DNA of 21,141 nucleotides, from NCBI RefSeq assembly GCF_000315625.1, contig NW_005434455.1, positions 54,269-75,409 of the forward strand. Direction: 5' to 3'. Positions 12,292 through 21,141 of this stretch are shown here, piece after piece. Every line of letters starts with the position of its first letter. Positions within the stretch are counted from its first letter, which is position 1. A program made the translations under genes and the position numbers. A model generated the notes under the pieces. It searched no databases and was not told where the DNA came from. It saw nothing but the letters and a program-made list of their open reading frames with translations. The DNA comes from Guillardia theta CCMP2712. Its lineage: Eukaryota > Cryptophyceae > Pyrenomonadales > Geminigeraceae.

Positions 12292-13023
12292 TCATCGGTC
12301 GTTGTGATCATCCATGATCTATAGTTCGCTCATTTCCTCCCCTCCCTCTCCTCCCCCTCCCCGCTCTTCTTTCCTCCCACAACTTGTCTGCATGGTTTGC
12401 AGGCCCCGTATAACCCCACCCCCCTTCCTCTACCCACCCCATGTTCAAAGTACCCCTCATTTTCTCTCTGACTACCCCCATCTTTTCCGTATGATACTAC
12501 CTCACACTTTTATGCCACCTCACCACCCTACCCCTTCTGATACCTTCTAAGTACCCCTGATTTCCCCTAGACTATACCCCACCCTTCAAATCTGTCCCTA
12601 CCCCACTGTTCCCCATCCAGTACCCCCCGATTTTCCATCAGATTTTTAGGACCCCCTGACAATACGTTTCTTCCACCTTACCCCACCCCCTCCTATATCG
12701 ATTTCGGGTCAGAGTACCCCTATATTTCAGCCGTAAATCACCCCTGAGAAAAGGAGGGGTACACCACCCTGCCGACCATATAAGAGAAAGAATGTAGGGA
12801 AAGTGAAGCAACGACATGGGAGGCAGAGGGCGAGGAGGAGGAGGGAGGGAGGGAGGGAGGGGAGAGGTGGAATGGGAAAGATGGTGGAAGGAAGGGAGAG
12901 AGAAGGAGAGCGAGCAAGAGCGACAGGCACATAGAGGAGGAGGGAGGAGGAGCATGGAAGCCGACTGAGCTCAAAAAGTTTGTTTTGCGATCTTCTTGCG
13001 TTTGACTTCGGTTCTTTCAGAGC
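12292..13023. promoter_or_regulatory. Divergent intergenic region between the AAA ATPase and HPPD genes
   Basis: About 730 bp between two outward-facing start codons, so it should contain both promoters and 5' UTRs. The left two thirds are C-rich on the plus strand and hold a dispersed AGTACCCC motif (see the separate entry). About 12815-12960 is purine-rich (GGAGG repeats). No gene-like frame is visible; the minus-strand open frames here are Leu/Pro/Ser low complexity. Confidence 0.55.
12449..12762. repeat. Dispersed AGTACCCC(N)ATTT motif, four direct copies and one inverted
   Basis: Copies begin near 12449 (AGTACCCCTCATTTTC), 12550 (AGTACCCCTGATTTCC), 12619 (AGTACCCCCCGATTTTCC) and 12713 (AGTACCCCTATATTTC). 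An inverted copy AGGGGTAC at 12755-12762 forms an 8-bp inverted repeat with 12714-12721. Spacing is about 70-100 bp. Function is unknown: it could be a decayed satellite or repeated protein-binding sites. Confidence 0.7.
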
Positions 13024-15343
<2,320 letters not shown>

Positions 15344-15446
15344 GGACGATGTTATTGAATATGTAAAGCTTCCGTGAAAGCTACTTCTCCTCCTCCTCCC
15401 TTCTCTTCTCCTCTCCTCCTCCCTGCTCTCATTCATTCTCTCCTTC

Positions 15447-16390
15447 TCATCCCCCTTGGCCTGTCCCGTTCAAGTGCGGCTCACTTGCAGGTGAAGTCTC
15501 CCTCCTGTCCTCTTCTCTCCTCGCTTCCACGTCCTCCAGCAGTTCGCGATACCCGGCGGTGACCGCCAGCTCCTGCTAGCACGTGAATCTCGAGCCGCAA
15601 CCCTCCAGTCGACTCGCCCCTCTAGTCCACTGCTCTCTTCCTCCCTGCCCTGCCCTGCCCTCCCCGCTCTCCCTTCCTCCTCTCCCCTCCTCTCCCCTCC
15701 TCTCCCCTCCCCGCTCTGCCTTCCTCCTCTCCCTCCCCTCCCCTCCCCCCTCTCCCTCCCTCCTCTCCTCACCTGCATGGAGATCTTGTACGCTGCTCTC
15801 ATTCGCTCGCTGCAGGCTCGGAGCAGGAGGGAGACACTCTCGCTGTCCTGTAGGACCGTCGCTACTGGCAGAGCCCACGAGAGCACCTGCAAGCTCGCCA
15901 TAGTAAATGAAACGCGCCTCCCTCCTGCCTCCCTCCTCCTGCCTCCTGCTGCCTGCTGCTGCCTGCAGCCTCCTTCCTTTCTTCAAACTTCATTCCTCCC
16001 GGCTCCCTTCTCCCCTTCCTTTCCCTCCTCTTCCCTTCTTCTCCCTCTCACTCCTCCTCTTCCTCGTCTCTCACCTCCCACTGCTGCAGCCGCTCAAGGA
16101 GGTGCGACAGCAACTTCCATGTCCGCCCGTCTCCCAGAAACCTGCGACAACCTCAAACGAAGAGAAAAAATGCTCCTCCTTCTACTCCTCCTCCTCCTCC
16201 TCCTCCTCCTCCTCGTTCTCTTCCTCCTTCTCTTTTCACCCCTCACCTTCTTCCTTGCTTGGAGTTGTCGGGCTGCCCGAGCGAAATCAAGCTCGACGAG
16301 AGAGCTGGAACAGGAAGCAGAAACTGAATCAAGACGTCAGCAAGAGACAGATCAAGTTGTGATGGGGGAAGCATGATGATGATGATGATA

Positions 16391-16429
<39 letters not shown>

Positions 16430-16976
16430 TTGTTGTTGTTCATGATGATGATGTTGATGATGATGGTGGTGATAATGTTGATGACGATGATGATGTTGTT
16501 CTTGATGATGTTGATGATGATGATGATGATGATCATGATCATGATGAGGAGGAGGAGGACGGGGAATGAGAGGCAGGACGAGGAAGGTGCGGAGGGACTG
16601 AAAGAGGGCAGGAGCAGTAGGGCACCTGTTTGTGAAGAGTCCTGACTGAGGAGGCGAAGTCACCCGAGACGATCTTCATGTCTTGGACATCCTTCTTGGT
16701 GACGAGCAGCTGGGTGAGGTGAGAATCAGCTGGTGAGCAGCTGGCGTTTCCTCCTCGCTCTACCTCGAGCTTGTCGCTGGTCACCAGGTAGAGAAGCTGC
16801 GCGACGGAGTAAAGCTGAGAGGTGGCGAAGAGACTGGCAAGATGCGACCTGAGGAATCATGAGGAGGAGGAGGAGGAGGGGGAGGAAAAGGAGGCGGAGG
16901 CGGAGGCGGAGGCGGCGGCGGAGAAGGAGGAGGAACAGGAGGAGGAGGAACAGGAGGAGGAGGAACAGGAGGAGGA

Positions 16977-17007
<31 letters not shown>

Positions 17008-20000
17008 TTAGAAAAGAACTCGATGCTGCATGGTGGTCCCATCGCCAACGGCATCGAGTCCAGGGGAAGGGCGCATGCCGAAGAAGATCCCGACGCTCCT
17101 AGGAGAAGAATAATCATGCCTTCATTCCTCCTCCTCCTCCTCCTCTCCGTCTCGCTTCACCTGCTCGTCTCGAACTTCACTTCCCGCTCGATCGCTTCCT
17201 TCGCTCGCTCCAAAAAGTCTGCGTGCCTTTCATGTCCTGCCCTCTGCCCCTCCCCTGCCTCCTCCTCCTCCTACCGATCAACTCTGCCGTCAGCTGATGC
17301 TCGCGAGCGTGTAAGGAAGCTTGAAGTACAGGATGGCCATGACGTAGAGCTGCTGCTGGACCAGACCGCGCCTGAAGTGACGGAGAGGTGAGAGGAGAGA
17401 AGAAGGGAGAGATAAGGAGAGATAAAGCGGGAGGAGGGAGGAGGGAGGAGAGAGGAGGGAGGAGGGAGGAGGGAGGAGGGAGGAGGGAGGAGGGAGGAGG
17501 GAGGAAGAAGAGGAGAGAGATAAGGAGCGATGAATAAGGAGTAGATTAGCAGAAAACAGAGGAGGCAACGTACCTGGATGATGGCGAGAAAGTGTCCAGC
17601 GACTCGAGGACGAGCTGGGAGACAGTCGTTGAGCAGACGCTCGGGATCGTTGCCGGCAGGAAAGAGAAAAGGCCAGAGCTTCATTTCCACCTGCAGCAAC
17701 AGAAGGAGGAAGAGGGAGGAAGAGAGAGGAAGAGGGAGGAAGAGGGAGGAAGAGGGAAGGAGCAGGCAGGAGGAGATATCAGAGGTGTAAGAGAGCAGGC
17801 AAGTCCTTGACCTTCCTCGCACAGCCGGCAACCGCGTCATGATAGACGGGAAGGGAGCGAAGGAGTGAGAGTACGTCTGCTACCTTCACCCCCTGCCGCA
17901 ATTGTCAGTGTGAGCAGAACAACACGAGGAGATCAGAAGTGAGGAGAGGGGAGGAGGAAGAGGGGGAGGAGGAAGGGGAGGGATGAAGATAAGAAGAGAG
18001 GGAGAAAGAGGGGATGGGAAGGAGAGACGGGAAGGAGGCGGAGGAGGAGGAGAAGAAGAGAGGAGGAGGAGGAGGAGGAGAAGAAGAAGAGAGGAGGAGG
18101 AGGAGGGAGAGGAGGAGGAGAGAGGAGAGGAGAGAGGAGGACCGGGATCGGGCGGCGCTGGGACTCGCGGTCGAGGGCGAGGAAGAGGAGGAGCTCGGCG
18201 GAGTAGGGCCAGTGCTTGGAGTGGGAGATAAGGCTGATGGTTTTGACTGCCGCCGCTGCCCCGAACTTGGCGAGGACATGGCCGACGACGAGGTGGAGGA
18301 GAGGATGCGTGAGAACGGACACCCCCCCAGCTAGCGAGACGGCCTGCTGGCATGCTGCCAGCGACGCTCTTCCTGCTCGTCCTCCTCCCAGTGTGAGCCG
18401 GGAGACGACCGGAGAGGCGGCAATGATGTGGGTGGAGCAGCGGGAGGTCCCGAGAGGAAGGGAGTCGAGGCCGAGGGGGAGGACAGGGGAGGAGCCCAGG
18501 AAGTTGAGCATGGGCTCCCATCGCATCCTTCCTGAGGCGCCGCTGCCGCAGGTCAGGAGGAGGACGAGGATTCCTCTCTTAGTGGCCAGCCAGAGCTCGA
18601 GAAAGCTGCGAGAAAGTGAGAAGAACGGAAGGAGGAAGCAGCATGCGAGCGCCGGTCTGAAGCAGAAGCAGGAAGGAGGGGGGCGAGGGGGCGGATAGCA
18701 TCAAGTGGAGGAGAAAACGAGGACGAAGAGTAGAAGGGAGGGAGGAGGGAATGGCGAGAAGTAGGTAAAGTAGGGAGGGAAGAGGGCGAGGGAGGAGGAG
18801 ATGGGGAGAAGAACAGGGAGGAGTACCATGACGGGATCAATCGCGATCTTGTGACCCAAAAATCGTCAACCTCCGTGGCCAGCACCTCCAGTTCTACGTT
18901 GTCCTCCTCCTGCACTACCGCCAGATCCCCGTTGACGAAGTGGAGGAGGCAGGCAAGTCGGCCGGTCCCCTGGTCCTGCTCCTGCAGCTCCTGCTCCTGC
19001 CTCCCGTCCGAGGGTACCGGAGCATCGCCGCCCTCGAGGTCGAAGAGTGAGATGGACTCGGGGTGTACAGCCCAGCTGAGCTTGCTGCTGCTGGTCTTGT
19101 GGAAGGAGGCAGACCTTGTCCTGCCCGTCACGTCCTCCTCCAGACCAAGGAAGGACCAGAAACTTCCGGCGCCGCCCGAGCCCAAGGAAGAGAGGAGAGG
19201 ATGGGTATGGTCCCTGACGCTGACGCGGTACCAGTGCAGACACCTGCTGCCTCTCAGCTGGGAGGCACTTGGGGAGGAAGGGAGGGAGAAGGAGTAAGGT
19301 GGAGGATTGGGCAAGAGGAAGGAGCACAGTGGAGAAGGAAAATGGAATCAGAAGAGGAAGGAGGAGGGGGGGGGGGGGGAGGAGGCGAGGTGGTGGTGGT
19401 GGTGGAGGAGGAGGAGGAGGAAACCAACCTTGACTCGTCCATGACCACGAGCGCATCTTTATGGCAGTCAACAGCCAGCGGCTTTCTGTCTAGGGGGATG
19501 CGGAGAATGATCGAGAGGAAGTCCAGCCTGCAAGGACGTGATGAGCCTGACATAGCAACGTTCGGCGGCGGCAGTGGCAGTGGCAGGAGGGGAGGGACGA
19601 GAAGAGGGACATTGAGAGGAAGGAGGAGAGGGAGGGGGGGAGAGCGGGGAAGGAGGAACGGAGGAGGAGAGATGTAGCAGCAGCAGCAGCAGCAGAAGGA
19701 GATAACTCTTACCTCTCTCGCGAGAAGAGTAGGATCTCATAGGAGGACTCTGAGCTGCTCGAGCTCGTGGCGGCTCCTGGCGTCTCGTTGAGGAAGAGGA
19801 TGCAGTGCTGGAGCCACAAGAGCCCAGCACACAGCAGCGAGTACTCCTGCCGTGCTCACGTCACCCTCCCCCTCCTCACACGCCTCCCACCTGGTGCACG
19901 TCGCCGAACAGCCGCCAGCGCGACAGGATGCGATCGAAGACACAGAAGCCTCGAGTGCAAGACACGGCGAGGAAGCGCTCGGACTCGTCCATAGCCGCGT

Positions 20001-21141
20001 GAGTGACGCTTCCCCGCTCGTCGGTGTAGGCGTCAGGGAGGAGGATGTGTAACCACCCCTCTCCACCTAGCGAGGTCGGCAGCCCCCCCAGAGGATCGTC
20101 GGCGTTGTAACTTTCCGCCCCCTTGGCGAGGGACGAGATCTCCGTGCGCAGAACAAGCAGGCGATCTTCGCCCTGGAGGACCGAGCGGTCTGATCCGACT
20201 CTGCTTCCTCCTCCACTGCTCCTACTCCGCGTGTTGAAGGAGGGGCGCACAAGCGACAGCTCGTAGATGTACCCGTCGGACCCTCTTGAAACAAGCAGCT
20301 TGTACCCGTCCCCGCTCCAGCACACTGCCCCATTCTCTCCCTCATGCAGGTCCTCCTGCGCAGCGGAGAGGGCAGGGACCATCACTCGATGCCCCTCCGC
20401 CTCCTCCCCAGCAGGTCGGAGAGCTGTTCCCGTGCAGCTCCCGGAGAAGGACCAGAGCTTGAGGTAGTTCCCGGTCCTCTTTCCTCCTGCATACAGGCAC
20501 GCCAGGGTACTGCAACCGCTATCCCACGCCATGGCCGTCACTGCGCAGCCCTGCATCCCTCCCTGAGCCTCTGCGAGCATCTCTCCGAGCGGCTCCACCC
20601 TCAGCTGATCACCAGATGGGCTCTGCTGGACGTTGAACGACAACACGGTGCCCCTCCTCGTCCCCACATAGACCCAGCATGACAGGGGGGAGTGCTCTTG
20701 CCGAAGGCTACGCAGGAGCTGTCGGTGGGAGAGAGCGTCTGCTTGCAGCAGAGAGTCCTCCTGCCCTCCTCCTCCTGTTGACCGTCATCGCCCTTTTCAA
20801 AGCGCAACCAGCTGAAACGAGATCGAGTCTCCTCCATCTGCTCAGGCGCCTGGGCGACTGCTGACGATCCCTCTTTCTGCACGAAGGCGTAGAGACCATT
20901 CTTGAGGTTTGAACAGATCTGCTTCATTGCCGTCGGAAGAGATGTTTCGACCTCTGACATGTCGATGGTCACTACTGCTCTCGTTACCTCCTCTTCCTCC
21001 TCCACGTTGAGATGTTGTCTTTTCTCCTGCTGAATTCTGGTCTCTTCCTTCACTCCTGTATACCCTCGTTATCAGCATCCAAAAAGGCGCATTGACTTCT
21101 CCTCTTACAACCCTAAAGTTTCATCCCCCCCCCCCCCCCGC
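15447..21141 (-). CDS. RIC1-like: RIC1-like protein (Rab GEF complex partner, WD40 plus RIC1 domain), 5' end off window
   Basis: RIC1 with RGP1 activates a Rab6/Ypt6-type GTPase at the Golgi. Seventeen exons join in phase: 21055-20819, 20774-19891, 19846-19713, 19527-19429, 19252-18827, 18605-18143, 17892-17812, 17690-17574, 17371-17275, 17218-17161, 17025-17008, 16848-16764, 16709-16626, 16323-16247, 16141-16075, 15886-15773, 15572-15447; about 1054 residues here. The N-terminal part is beta-propeller-like, with VYVGTRRGTVLSFNV, VLQGEDRLLVLRTE, AAMDESERFLAVSCTRGF and RWRLFGDVHQ. The RIC1 domain shows VAGCARKVEMKLWPFLF, LLNDCL and LTAELIDFLERA. The C-terminal part has SLFATSQLYSVAQLLYLV, TLHKQFLLPVP and VLSWALPVATVLQDSE. 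The human protein is about 1420 residues, so a few hundred N-terminal residues lie beyond 21141. Exon 21055-20819 and the 18-bp exon are the weakest calls. A donor near 15500 could move the stop to 15352-15354. It converges on HPPD with about 100 bp or less between stops. Confidence 0.85.
16373..16550. repeat. ATG/GTT imperfect trinucleotide microsatellite in a RIC1-like intron
   Basis: ATG units with GTT and GGT interruptions fill most of intron 16625-16324. Frames through it give only Met/His/Ile runs, and the intron joins TLHKQ to FLLPVP in phase. Confidence 0.9.
16859..17003. repeat. GAG/GGA purine tract in a RIC1-like intron
   Basis: GAGGAGGAG, GGCGGAGGCGGA and GGAACAGGAGGAGGA units on the plus strand fill intron 17007-16849. 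On the coding strand this is a long pyrimidine tract leading into the CCTCAG acceptor. Confidence 0.85.
17425..17510. repeat. GGAGGGA heptanucleotide repeat in a RIC1-like intron
   Basis: At least ten GGAGGGA units (plus strand) lie in intron 17573-17372. A similar GA-rich block at about 17940-18140 fills intron 18142-17893. Confidence 0.85.
21125..21140. repeat. Poly-C run at the right edge
   Basis: About 17 consecutive C bases sit next to the window end, upstream of the first visible RIC1-like exon. It may be intronic; such runs are also a common place for assembly or sequencing error. Confidence 0.7.

Noticed and set aside
16352-16663. His-rich or Met/Ile-rich proteins read through the ATG/ATC repeat
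   Set aside because: Microsatellite translation inside an intron of the RIC1-like gene.
17886-18521. Minus-strand 211-codon Pro/Leu/Ser frame
   Set aside because: Wrong frame of the exon 18605-18143 plus the repeat intron that follows it; the phase-joined frame matches RIC1.
20601-21053. A complete 150-residue protein ending at 20601
   Set aside because: Reading on past 20819 crosses a 44-bp intron (20818-20775) and changes frame away from the WD-like sequence; only the first part is kept as an exon.

Overview
The window looks like nuclear DNA of a unicellular eukaryotic alga with a secondary (red-type) plastid, most likely a cryptophyte-like organism. That placement is an inference. It rests on genes cut by many short GT-AG introns (about 40-60 bp) mixed with longer introns packed with simple repeats, and on a 4-hydroxyphenylpyruvate dioxygenase that carries a signal peptide followed by a transit-peptide-like stretch. 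There are no bacterial operons, CRISPR arrays, rRNA or tRNA genes that I can support. I built gene models by hand from reading frame, splice-site phase and remembered family similarity, so individual exon edges may be off.

Layout, left to right. (1) 1-3375, minus strand: a type II membrane glycosyltransferase-like protein with a DxD-type motif and a long charged, serine-rich tail; its 3' end runs off the left edge. (2) 3376-4294: repeat-rich spacer. (3) 4295-8080, minus: a 16-exon NSUN2/Trm4-type RNA cytosine-5 methyltransferase ending in a heptad minisatellite. (4) 8081-8533: short divergent promoter spacer. (5) 8534-9630, plus: a coiled-coil protein I cannot name. (6) 9834-12291, minus: an ATAD1/Msp1-type AAA ATPase with a membrane helix and an unusual N-terminal extension. 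(7) 12292-13023: divergent spacer with a dispersed AGTACCCC repeat. (8) 13024-15343, plus: plastid-leader HPPD, 7 exons. (9) 15447-21141, minus: a RIC1-like protein (partner of a Rab GEF), 17 exons visible, 5' end beyond the right edge.

The genes do not form a pathway. They are housekeeping functions placed side by side: Golgi glycosylation and trafficking (glycosyltransferase, RIC1), RNA modification (NSUN2), extraction of mislocalised membrane proteins (ATAD1/Msp1) and plastid quinone/tyrosine metabolism (HPPD). The most notable features are structural: two intron classes, very small exons, two candidate GC-AG introns, in-frame repeat expansions, and extra domains on the glycosyltransferase and the AAA ATPase.
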